From assembly GCA_963771715.1 (NCBI GenBank), contig CAVYUQ010000014.1:124001-188000 (forward strand): a stretch of DNA of 64,000 nucleotides, read 5' to 3'. This stretch comes from JACVRW01 sp963771715 (GTDB taxonomy: Bacteria; Actinomycetota; Thermoleophilia; Solirubrobacterales; Thermoleophilaceae). Both the position numbers and the translations under genes were made by a program. The notes beneath the pieces were generated by a model. The model had not been told where the DNA came from. It was given only the letters and a program-made list of their open reading frames with translations, and searched no databases. Shown here in pieces: positions 44,597 through 52,128 of this stretch (position 1 is the first letter of the stretch; each line of letters begins with the position of its first letter).

Positions 44597-44689
44597 GTGG
44601 AGCTGCCGCGCTTCTGGATCGTCCTTCAGGTGCTGATCGTGATCTTCGTGCTGATCGGCGCGGTGATCGCGATCACGAAGCTGGCCTGA
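44597..44689 (+). CDS. 30-residue single-helix membrane protein
   Basis: GTG 44597 to TGA 44689. The product is almost only one membrane helix (FWIVLQVLIVIFVLIGAVIA) with a short start VELPR and end ITKLA. It follows the response regulator by 11 bases and overlaps the end of the convergent AI-2E gene by 17 bases. I have an impression of similar short proteins in this group of bacteria, but cannot confirm it. Codon choice is like that of the neighbours. Confidence 0.55.
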   Translation: MELPRFWIVLQVLIVIFVLIGAVIAITKLA

Positions 44690-45807
44690 GCGGCGGCGCC
44701 TCGTCGGGGTCGGGCGCGAGCTCCCGCTCCAGCTGCTCGGGCAGCTCGAGCTCCGATCTTCGCTCCTCCGCGTAGCCCTCCTCGACCGGCTTTATCCAGA
44801 ACTCCTCCACGGTGATGATGATCAGCGAGAGGATCGGCACCGCCACGAACAGGCCGACGAACCCGAACAGCTGGCCGACCACCACGACGCCGATCGCGAT
44901 CACCGCCGGGTGCAGGCGCACCCGCTGGGCCATGATCACGGGGATCGTGACGTTGCTCTCGAGCTGCTGCACGAGCACGTAGGCGCCCAGCACGAGCGCC
45001 GCCTTGCCGGGCGAGTCGGTCAGCGCGAAGAGCGTCGGCGGGATCGCGCCGGCGATGGCGCCGAAGTACGGCACCACGACGAGCAGCGCGGACAGCACGG
45101 CGAAGAAGATCGCGAAGTCGAGCCCCACGATCGTGAGCGCCACGTAGAGCATCACGCCCGTCACGAGCATGTCGATCGCCACGCCCTCCATCCAGCCGAT
45201 CCAGGACGCCCTGATGCGGCGCAGGACCTCGCGCATGTGATCGCGGCGCGGCGGCGGCGCCAGTCGCACGAGCCCCTCCACCAGCGGCTCGGGCCGGATG
45301 GCCATGTAGTAGCTCGTGATCAGGATCAGCACCAGGGCACCGAGCACGCCGGCGACGTTGAGCCCGATAGAGGTGAGCGGCCCGATCAGGCGGTCGGGCT
45401 CATCGGTGTAGCGCTCGAAGAAGCGCTGGACCTGGTCGCCGACCTCGCTGGCCTTCTGGCCCGTCACGTCGGCGTAGACCTCCTCGAGGTCGTGGACGAT
45501 CGAGGGCACGTTGTCCACGAACTCGTTCGTCTGGTCCACGAACGGCGGGATCAGCAGGTAGATGAGCAGGCCGAGCGCGGCGAGGCTGCCGAGCAGGGTC
45601 AGGAGCGCGCCGAGCGGGCGCGGGATGCCGGTAGCGCTCGAGCCGCTGCGCCGCCGCGGCGAGCGGGATCGCCAAAACCACGGTCACGAGGATCGCCAGC
45701 AGCAGCGTGACGAGCTGGCGGAACAGGAGCCCGAACAGCAGCAGCCCTGCGGCGAGCAGCACCGCGCGGTAGACCACCTGTGGACCGGAAGCGCTCTGCG
45801 GATTCAT
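44673..45807 (-). CDS. AI-2E family transporter; frame broken near 45632
   Basis: ATG 45807 starts NPQSASGPQVVYRAVLLAAG. An extra C near 45632 shifts the frame after QRLERY; the continuation GIPRPLGALLTLLGSLAALG leads to FVDQTNEFVDNVPS and the rest to 44673. The protein has about eight membrane helices and the family stretches VLGALVLILITSYYMAIRP, GMEGVAIDM-like segment, VVPYFGAIAGAIPPTLFAL and HPAVIAIGVVVVGQLFGFVG. About 378 residues. The family exports autoinducer-2 or moves Na+/H+; the substrate here is unknown. Confidence 0.87.
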
Positions 45808-45895
45808 GGCCTCGGCTTACGGTACGCCGCCAGAACGACGGACGGACGCCCATGGGCGCCCGTCCAGACCTCAAAAATGGCGGTGTTGGCCGCTG

Positions 45896-46085
45896 TTAGG
45901 TGCGGCGCTCGAGGTCGGCCACATCCTGCGGCCTTCTCCTCGACCCGGTCCTGAGCGTCCGCGAGCTTGTCCTTCTCCTCGCCCTTGCGCTCCTCGCGCC
46001 GGCCCTCGGCTCGCAGGGATCCGTCCCCGGCGATGTCGCCGGCTGCCTTCTTCGTACGTCCCGTGATCTTGTCGATGATGCTCAT
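45896..46085 (-). CDS. CsbD-family stress protein; frame broken near 45935
   Basis: ATG 46085 starts SIIDKITGRTKKAAGDIAGD, the CsbD pattern, and RAEGRREERKGEEKDKLADA follows. One extra base near 45935 shifts the frame; the other frame reads QDVADLERRT and stops at TAA 45896-45898. The span of 190 bases is 63 codons plus one, so full length is 62 residues, as usual for CsbD. Such small hydrophilic proteins are induced by general stress. Function beyond that is unknown. Confidence 0.85.
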
Positions 46086-46138
46086 GGGCCTGCGGTACCC
46101 CGGCTCGGGCGACCGGAAACGCATATAGCGTCTCGCGC

Positions 46139-46876
46139 GTGACCAATGAGGAAGCCAACCGGCTCGCTCGGGAGAAGGGCGTTTCGCGCTGGCTGTACGG
46201 GCTCGTGCGCGGGATCGTGGCCCCGCTGTTTCGCCTCTATTTCCGCATGCACGTGTCGGGCGCGGAGCACATCCCGGCCGAGGGCGCGGCGGTCATCGCG
46301 CCCAACCACAAGAGCTTCTGGGACTCGTTCTTCATCGGCGTGTGCACACGCCGGCACCTGCGCTTCATGGCGAAGACGGAGCTGATCCAGGCGCGCTACG
46401 GCCGGCTGCTGGTGCGACTCGGCGCCTTCCCCGTGCGACGCGGCCAGGCCGACGCCGACGCCCTCGAGACCGCCCGCACGATCCTGCGCCAGGGCGGCCT
46501 GCTCGCGCTCTTCCCCGAGGGCACCCGCGTGCGCGACCCGGACGAGCTCGGCAACCCGCGCCGCGGCGCCGGCCGCCTCGCGCTCGAGACCGGCGCCCCA
46601 CTGGTGCCGTGCGCGATCACCGGCACGGAGAAGCTCTTCCGCGCCGGCCTACCGATGCCGCGGCGGGTGCAGGTGGCGTTCTCGGAGCCGATCCCCGTCT
46701 CGGACCTGGCCGCCACGCCGGACGCGGCGGCCACGCTGATCTCGGAGACGCTCTGGCCCGAGGTCGAGGGTGAGTACCGGCGCCTGCGGGCGCGGCCGAC
46801 GCTGATCGCAGCCGGCCTCGCCGCACTCGGCATCGGCGGCGGGCTGCTGGCGCGCCAGCGGCGCCGCAAGCGCTGA
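46139..46876 (+). CDS. 1-acyl-sn-glycerol-3-phosphate acyltransferase (PlsC-like)
   Basis: 245 residues from GTG 46139. The acyltransferase motifs are NHKSFWDSFFIG (catalytic H-x4-D), FPVRRGQAD, FPEGTRVRD and VPCAITG, in this order. It probably adds the second acyl chain to lysophosphatidic acid at the inner membrane face. A C-terminal stretch (LIAAGLAALGIGGGLLA) forms one membrane helix and a basic tail. It is divergent from csbD-like gene; a palindromic repeat copy follows its stop. Confidence 0.92.
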   Translation: MTNEEANRLAREKGVSRWLYGLVRGIVAPLFRLYFRMHVSGAEHIPAEGAAVIAPNHKSFWDSFFIGVCTRRHLRFMAKTELIQARYGRLLVRLGAFPVRRGQADADALETARTILRQGGLLALFPEGTRVRDPDELGNPRRGAGRLALETGAPLVPCAITGTEKLFRAGLPMPRRVQVAFSEPIPVSDLAATPDAAATLISETLWPEVEGEYRRLRARPTLIAAGLAALGIGGGLLARQRRRKR

Positions 46877-46896
46877 CGGCGCGCCGGCGTCACGTG

Positions 46897-46941
46897 GAGT
46901 GTCCGAGTTACTGTTCCCGTCATATAGCGGAGTAAGTCGAC
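46897..46941. repeat. Second copy of the dispersed palindromic element
   Basis: GAGTGTCCGAGTTACTG (46897-46913) repeats GAGTGTCGAGTTACTG at 10818-10833 with one extra base. The right half (GCGGAGTAAGTCGAC, near 46928) is a degenerate inverted copy. As at 10816, it lies just behind a gene stop (20 bases after 46876). The two elements share no flanking homology, so this is a dispersed intergenic repeat. Confidence 0.55.
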
Positions 46942-47003
46942 GGCGGTCCCCCTTCAGTGCTGTCGTTCGGCCCGTCCGAGCTCGCGGCTACGTTGGCCGA
47001 TCC

Positions 47004-47663
47004 ATGCGCCTCATCGTCGCCCGCTGCGAGGTCCGCTACTCGGGCCGCCTCTCCACCGTGCTGCCGGAGGCGCTTCGGCTGCTGATGCTGAAGTCGGACG
47101 GGTCGGTGATGGTGCACGCCGACACCGGTGGGTACAAGCCTCAGAACTGGATGACTCCGCCCACGGTCATCGAGGAGGAGCCCGGGCTGCTGGTGGTGCG
47201 CAAGAAGGGCGCCGAGGATCGAATCGAGATCCGCATCGCCGAGGTGCTCTCGGACGTCACGCACGACATGGGCGAGGCCGCCGCGCTCGAGAAGGAGGGC
47301 GTCGAGCGCGAGCTTCAGGCGCTGCTCGCCGACGCTCCGCCTGAGGGCCTGCGGCTCGTCCGGCGCGAGTGGCCCACCGACATCGGGCCGGTGGACCTCA
47401 TGTGCCGCGACGAGAACGACGAGTACGTTGCGGTGGAGATCAAGCGCGTGGGCACGATCGATGCGGTCGAGCAACTAACGCGCTACCTGGAGCGCATCTC
47501 TGAGGAACCCGGCCTTCACCGCTGTCGTGGCGTTCTGGCCGCGCAGGCGATCAAGCCCCAGGCACGCACGCTGGCGGAGGCCCGCGGGATCGCCTGCGTG
47601 GAGGTCGATCTTTCAGTGCTGAAGGGCGAGCGCGAGCCGGACCTGACGCTATTTGCCGGTTAG
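47004..47663 (+). CDS. nucS: Mismatch-specific endonuclease NucS/EndoMS
   Basis: 219 residues from ATG 47004. The N-terminal binding domain starts MRLIVARCEVRYSGRLSTVL and has VMVHADTGGYKPQNWM. The C-terminal nuclease domain has DIGPVDLMCRDENDEYVAVE and IKRVGTIDAVEQLTRYLE, with the catalytic D...E-x-K of restriction-like nucleases. NucS replaces MutS/MutL in many actinobacteria and archaea by cutting both strands at mismatches. Its C-terminus reads LTLFAG, not a clear clamp-binding motif. It converges on the PPK2 gene with a 15-base overlap. Confidence 0.95.
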   Translation: MRLIVARCEVRYSGRLSTVLPEALRLLMLKSDGSVMVHADTGGYKPQNWMTPPTVIEEEPGLLVVRKKGAEDRIEIRIAEVLSDVTHDMGEAAALEKEGVERELQALLADAPPEGLRLVRREWPTDIGPVDLMCRDENDEYVAVEIKRVGTIDAVEQLTRYLERISEEPGLHRCRGVLAAQAIKPQARTLAEARGIACVEVDLSVLKGEREPDLTLFAG

Positions 47664-48422
47664 CTGCGGCACCGGAAACCCGCGCTCGCGCATCCCCCGC
47701 TCCACCTCGGCGATCACCGTCTCGACGACCTTCACGCGCGCGTAGCGCTTGTCGTCGCCCTCCACGAGCTGCCACGGCGCGTGCGCGTGCTCGGTCCGCT
47801 CGAGCATGTCCTCGACCGCCTCGGAATAGAGCGACCGCTTCTCGCGGTTCCGCCAATCCTCCTCGGTGATCTTCCAGCTCTTCAATGCGTCCTTCTCGCG
47901 CTGCCGAAACCGCCGCAGCTGCTCCTCCTCCGACACGTGCAGCCAGAACTTCACGAGCACCCCGCTCTCGATGCAAAACGTGCGCTCATAACCCACGATG
48001 GTGGGATAGGCGCGCTCCCACTCCTCCGGCGTCGCGAACCCCTCCACCCGCTCCACCAGCACGCGCCCGTACCACGAGCGGTCGAACACCGTCATGCCCC
48101 CGAGCCCGGGCAGCGCCGGCCAGAAGCGCCAGAGAAAGTGGTGGCGCTTCTCGGTCTCCGTCGGCGCCGCGTACGACGCCAGGCGCACGTGGCGCGGATC
48201 GAGCGGCTCGACCAGCCGCTTCAGGGCGCCGCCCTTCCCCGAGGCGTCCCAGCCCTCGAACACCACCGCGAGCGCGGGGCCGAGCCTCCCCTCGTAGCCG
48301 GGCAGCTTCCCGCCGAGCGCCAGCCGCAGCGCCGTCAATCGCTCCTGCGCGGCCTCGAGGCGCTCCGCGTACTCCTTCTTCGAGAGCGACAGCGAGAGGT
48401 CGAGCTCGTCTAGCCGGCCCAC
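47649..48422 (-). CDS. ppk2: Polyphosphate kinase 2 family protein
   Basis: 257 residues from GTG 48422. PPK2 motifs: Walker A VFEGWDASGKGGALKRLVE, Walker B region VFDRSWYGRVLVERVEG, and lid residues in RFRQREKDALKSWKITEEDW. These enzymes transfer phosphate between polyphosphate and nucleotides (class I favours NDP, class II NMP); class cannot be fixed by eye. The start overlaps the LLM-oxidoreductase stop by 13 bases, and three genes P450-LLM-PPK2 form one coupled unit. Confidence 0.92.
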   Translation of the reverse strand: MGRLDELDLSLSLSKKEYAERLEAAQERLTALRLALGGKLPGYEGRLGPALAVVFEGWDASGKGGALKRLVEPLDPRHVRLASYAAPTETEKRHHFLWRFWPALPGLGGMTVFDRSWYGRVLVERVEGFATPEEWERAYPTIVGYERTFCIESGVLVKFWLHVSEEEQLRRFRQREKDALKSWKITEEDWRNREKRSLYSEAVEDMLERTEHAHAPWQLVEGDDKRYARVKVVETVIAEVERGMRERGFPVPQLTGK

Positions 48423-49255
48423 GCCGCGGCGACCTCCGCCAGCTCGTCCAGCTGCCGCTGGACCTCGCTCGGCTCCTCCGGGCGCAGGTAGAAGAGCGCG
48501 CGTGTAACGCCTGCCGCCTCGAGGCGCTCGAGCAGGCGCGGCTCGGGCTTCGCGCCAAACACGGTCACCGGGATGCGCTCGCGGCCGGCGGCCTCGGCGC
48601 GGCGCTGGAGCTCCGCGATCCGCTCGCCGAGCTCCTCCGGGTCCTTCACCCGGTTGGGGATCCACTCGTCGCCGTACGCCACCACGCGGTCGAGCACCTT
48701 GTCGCCCACCCCGCCGACCAGCACCGGCGGATGCGGCTTCTGCACCGGCTTCGGCCACGACCAGATCGGATCGAAGTCCACGTAGCGGCCGTGGTACTCC
48801 GCCTCATCCTGCGTCCAGATCGCCTTCATCGCCTCCACGCGCTCGCGCATGACGCCCCAGCGCCTGCTCGGATCGGTGCCGTGGTCTTGCATCTCCTCCT
48901 TGTTCCAGCCGGCCCCGACTCCGAACAGGAAGCGCCCGCCGGAGACGTGGTCGAGCGTGGCCACCTCCTTCGCGGTCACGATGGGATCGCGCTCGATCAC
49001 GAGGCATACGCCCGTGCCGACCCTGAGGCGCTCGGTCGCGGTGGCCGCCGCTGCCAGCCCGACGAACGGGTCGATCGTGTGGCTGTACTCGCGCGGCAGC
49101 TCACCCCCGCCGGGATAGGGCGTCTCGCGGCTCACCGGGATGTGCGTGTGCTCCGCGAGGAAGAGCGACTCGAACCCGCGCTCCTCCGCCGAGGCGCCCA
49201 GCGCCGCCGGCTGCATCGAGTAGTCGGTGAGCAGGATGGCGAGCCCTAGCTCCAT
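48410..49255 (-). CDS. LLM-class (probably F420-dependent) oxidoreductase
   Basis: 281 residues from ATG 49255. TIM-barrel luciferase-like pattern: ELGLAILLTDYSMQPAALG, GFESLFLAEHTHIPVS, RLRVGTGVCLVIERDP, DHVSGGRFLFGVGAGWNKEE and PPVLVGGVGDKVLDRV. This is the TIGR03619-like branch common in F420-making actinobacteria. Whether F420 or FMN is used is not visible. It overlaps the P450 gene by 10 bases and the PPK2 gene by 13. Possibly it modifies the same compound as the P450. Confidence 0.9.
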   Translation of the reverse strand: MELGLAILLTDYSMQPAALGASAEERGFESLFLAEHTHIPVSRETPYPGGGELPREYSHTIDPFVGLAAAATATERLRVGTGVCLVIERDPIVTAKEVATLDHVSGGRFLFGVGAGWNKEEMQDHGTDPSRRWGVMRERVEAMKAIWTQDEAEYHGRYVDFDPIWSWPKPVQKPHPPVLVGGVGDKVLDRVVAYGDEWIPNRVKDPEELGERIAELQRRAEAAGRERIPVTVFGAKPEPRLLERLEAAGVTRALFYLRPEEPSEVQRQLDELAEVAAAWAG

Positions 49256-50430
49256 CGCAGCGCCAGCCGCTCCAGTCCGTAGATGCCGTGGATCGAGCCG
49301 AGCTCGGGCTCGTCGTCGAGCGCCAGGCCGGGCATGCGCGCGGGCAGGAACGAGAGCGCCTCCTGGAGCTCGGCGCGCGCGAGGTTCGCCCCGAGGCAGT
49401 AGTGGATGCCGGCGCCGAACGTGAGCGGCTTCGCGTCGCCGCGATCCGCGCTGATGTCGAACGCCTCGGCGTCGCCGTCCACGCCGTCGCGGTTGCCGGC
49501 GAACGAGCACACCATCACGATGCTGTCGGCGGGGAACGTGACGCCGCGGTACTCGACCTCCTCGTGGAGAAGGCGCGCGGTGAAGGGCGTGATCGGCTCG
49601 AAGCGGAGCAGCTCCTCGACGGCCGCCGGCGCCAGCTCGGGCCGCTCGGCGAGCAGCTCCCACTGGTCCGGGTGCTCCGCGAACACGCGCAGCCCGTGGG
49701 CGAGCTGCGACTGCGTGGTGTCCACGCCGCCCACCAGCACGTTCAGCACGAGGTTCATGCACTCGGCGTCGTCGAGGCGGTCGCCCTCGTGCGAGGCCGC
49801 GATCAGCGTGGAGATCAGGTCCTCGCCGGGGTCGTCGCGACGCCGCTCGATCAGAGCGCCGGCCCACTCGTAGAACTCCTCGCAGGCGCGCTCGATCGCG
49901 TCGCGCTCGTTCATCAGGCTGGGCGGGTCGAACTGGCGCTGGATCAGGTTCGACCACTGGTGCAGCCGCGGCGCGTCCTCGAGCGGAGCGCCCATCACGG
50001 TGGCGATCGTGAGCGAGGGGTACGGCTTTGCGAAGTCGGCCACGAACTCGCAGCGGCCGCTGCCCTCGAGCGGCTCCCAGAGCTGCGCGAGGAACTCGCG
50101 CATGGCCGGGCGCCAGCGCTCGGTGGCGCGCGGCGTGAACGCCGGGTTCACCAGGTTGCGCAGGCGCCGGTGCCCGTCGCCGTTGATGTGGAGGATGTTG
50201 CGGCGCATCTGCTCCAGCAGCGGCCCCTCCTCCACGCCGAACATCTCGGCGATGCGCAGCCCGGGGAAGGTTGCGCTCTTGGTGCGCAGGAAGAACGTGG
50301 CGGCGTCGCGGTCCAGGACGAAGTACCCGAGCGGCGACGTGGCGAGCCAGGTTTCGGCGCGGAGAGCGTTGATCGTCTCGTGGAAGCGCTGGCCCGTGAG
50401 ATCCGGCGCCAGATAATCGAGTTCCACCAC
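49246..50430 (-). CDS. Cytochrome P450
   Basis: 394 residues from GTG 50430 (a second GTG follows directly; GGAGGG lies 13 bases upstream). P450 hallmarks: I-helix NVLVGGVDTTQSQLAHG, ExxR in VEELLRFEP, and the heme loop LTFGAGIHYCLGANLARAE with the cysteine ligand. It is a soluble class-I type enzyme needing ferredoxin, none of which is encoded here. Substrate unknown; the coupled LLM enzyme suggests a two-step oxidation/reduction. It is divergent from msrA with 27 bases between starts. Confidence 0.95.
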   Translation of the reverse strand: MVELDYLAPDLTGQRFHETINALRAETWLATSPLGYFVLDRDAATFFLRTKSATFPGLRIAEMFGVEEGPLLEQMRRNILHINGDGHRRLRNLVNPAFTPRATERWRPAMREFLAQLWEPLEGSGRCEFVADFAKPYPSLTIATVMGAPLEDAPRLHQWSNLIQRQFDPPSLMNERDAIERACEEFYEWAGALIERRRDDPGEDLISTLIAASHEGDRLDDAECMNLVLNVLVGGVDTTQSQLAHGLRVFAEHPDQWELLAERPELAPAAVEELLRFEPITPFTARLLHEEVEYRGVTFPADSIVMVCSFAGNRDGVDGDAEAFDISADRGDAKPLTFGAGIHYCLGANLARAELQEALSFLPARMPGLALDDEPELGSIHGIYGLERLALRWS

Positions 50431-50457
50431 GAAGCGGACGTTACCCTCCAAAGGACC

Positions 50458-51114
50458 ATGAGCTTCCTCTTCCGCGACAAGACCGCGATGCCCGAGCCGG
50501 CCGACGCCCTCCCCGGGCGCGACGCCCGCCCCTTCGACGTGCCCGACACCCACTTCGTGCTCGGCACGCCGCTCGAGCCGCCCTTCCCCGAGGGCGTCGA
50601 GACAGCCATCTTCGGGATGGGCTGCTTCTGGGGCGCGGAGCGCGACTTCTGGCAGGCGCCCGGCGTCTACACCACGGCCGCCGGCTACGCCGGCGGCTAC
50701 ACGCCCAACCCCACCTACGAGGAGGTCTGCAGCGGGCGCACCGGCCACAACGAGGTCGTGCTGGTGGCCTACCGCCCCGACGAGATCTCTTACGACGAGC
50801 TGCTGCGCCGGTTCTGGGAGGGCCACGACCCGACCCAGGGCATGCGCCAGGGCAACGACGTCGGCACCCAGTACCGCTCCGAGATCTACGCGACCTCGGA
50901 CGCCCAGCGCGCCGCCGCCGAGGCGTCGCGCGAGCGCTACCAGGAGCGGCTGAGCGACGCCGGCTACGGCGAGATCACCACCGAGATCGTCGACGCTCCC
51001 GAGTTCTTCTACGCGGAGGACTACCACCAGCAGTACCTCGCCAAGAACCCCGGCGGCTACTGCGGGATCGGCGGGACCGGCGTCAGCTGCCCAGTAGGGC
51101 TGCCATCAGCTTGA
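50458..51114 (+). CDS. msrA: Peptide-methionine (S)-S-oxide reductase
   Basis: 218 residues from ATG 50458. MsrA motifs: catalytic Cys in FGMGCFWGAERDFW, GYAGGYTPNPTYEEVCSG, HNEVVLVAYRP, and YHQQYLAKNPGGYCG near the end with the resolving Cys. It repairs oxidised methionine using thioredoxin. The N-terminal 45 residues match the long form (FLFRDKTAMPEPADALPGR). The 3' end overlaps the convergent Nudix gene by 32 bases. Confidence 0.95.
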   Translation: MSFLFRDKTAMPEPADALPGRDARPFDVPDTHFVLGTPLEPPFPEGVETAIFGMGCFWGAERDFWQAPGVYTTAAGYAGGYTPNPTYEEVCSGRTGHNEVVLVAYRPDEISYDELLRRFWEGHDPTQGMRQGNDVGTQYRSEIYATSDAQRAAAEASRERYQERLSDAGYGEITTEIVDAPEFFYAEDYHQQYLAKNPGGYCGIGGTGVSCPVGLPSA

Positions 51115-51739
51115 GCCGCTCGTCCGCCTCGGCGGGCCAGCGGTCGATGTCGGCGGGCCACCAGGTCCACTCGTCGTGCTCGGCGTCGGGCACGGGCTCG
51201 CAGCGGTCGGGGACCGTTGCGAGGCCCACCAGCATGTTCATCCCGCCCGGCAGCGCGAGGAGCGCCTCCACGGACAGGTCGTCCGGCTCGAGCTGCCACT
51301 CCTCGTGAAGCTCGCGCGAGAGCGTGTTGGCGGGGCTCTCCCCGAGGTCCACGGCGCCGCCGGCGCCAAGCGCCCAGCGGTTCGCCCAGCTCGACACCCA
51401 GCCGGCGCGACGGCCGGCCAGCCAGCGGCCGTCCTCGGAGCGCACGACGCATAGCGCGGTCAGGCTGTCGGAGGCGTCGTCCAGCAGGCGCAGCGCCCAG
51501 CGCACTGGCTGTAGCTCCAGTCGCAGCCGCTCGCCGTCCGCCTCGAAGCCCACGAGCCGCGTGGCCAGTCCGTCGTGCGCGGGCGAGCCGCGCTCGCGCA
51601 GGCCCTCCACGGCTCCGTCCGCGAGCCGCTCGACCTCGGCGGGCACCTCGAAGGCATCCTCACGCCAGCTCGCGTGCACCTGGTCTGGTCTCCAGGGACC
51701 CCGGGCGAGCACTCCGGGCCGTGTGGTCACGTACCCCAA
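51083..51739 (-). CDS. Nudix hydrolase domain protein, long N-terminal part
   Basis: 218 residues from ATG 51739. Residues 1-90 have no known domain (VLARGPWRPDQVHASWREDA). The Nudix fold follows with ALCVVRSEDGRWLAGRRAGW and a Nudix-like box GAGGAVDLGESPANTLSREL + HEEWQLE, which keeps the REL-x-EE core in part. The substrate may be a nucleotide-sugar or other diphosphate. It overlaps the next Nudix gene upstream by 13 bases, so three minus-strand genes (51083-53800) are coupled. Confidence 0.82.
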   Translation of the reverse strand: MGYVTTRPGVLARGPWRPDQVHASWREDAFEVPAEVERLADGAVEGLRERGSPAHDGLATRLVGFEADGERLRLELQPVRWALRLLDDASDSLTALCVVRSEDGRWLAGRRAGWVSSWANRWALGAGGAVDLGESPANTLSRELHEEWQLEPDDLSVEALLALPGGMNMLVGLATVPDRCEPVPDAEHDEWTWWPADIDRWPAEADERLKLMAALLGS

Positions 51740-52128
51740 TCTAGACCGCGGGCGCGGAGCAGCGCGCGGCAGCAGAGGGAGCCCTGACGCGCGGCCGGCG
51801 CGAGCTCGGACAGCTCGCCGAAGCGCAGTTGCGTGTACTGCGTGTGAGGGCCGGGCTGCGGCACCGCCGGCCGGCCGGACACGATGCGCGCCCTCCAGTC
51901 GGTCATCGTCTGCTCGCTACCGACGCGCTCGACGGGTTCGAGCTCCACCCCGAGCTTGTCGCGCCCGGCGCGGCGCACCGCCTCCTCCTCGGACTCGCCG
52001 GCGGCGAGGCTCACGGCTGGGAGCCCCCACGCGCCGGGCAGATCCTCGTCGTCGTCCGGCCTGCGCACGAGCAGCAGCCCCTCCGGGCCCTCGATCACGA
52101 GCGAGACGGACTGCTTAGGCGCTTTCAA
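51727..52128 (-). CDS. Nudix hydrolase, short
   Basis: 133 residues from ATG 52128. The N-terminal strands read VSLVIEGPEGLLLVRRPDDD, and the Nudix region GAWGLPAVSLAAGESEEEAV + RRAGRDKLG. The REx2EEx GU core is degenerate: RRAGRDKLGVEL has no Glu pair, so the metal site and activity are doubtful. Similar short proteins are common in actinobacteria. It overlaps the GGDEF/HD-GYP gene by 14 bases and the longer Nudix gene by 13. Confidence 0.8.
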   Translation of the reverse strand: MKAPKQSVSLVIEGPEGLLLVRRPDDDEDLPGAWGLPAVSLAAGESEEEAVRRAGRDKLGVELEPVERVGSEQTMTDWRARIVSGRPAVPQPGPHTQYTQLRFGELSELAPAARQGSLCCRALLRARGLDWGT

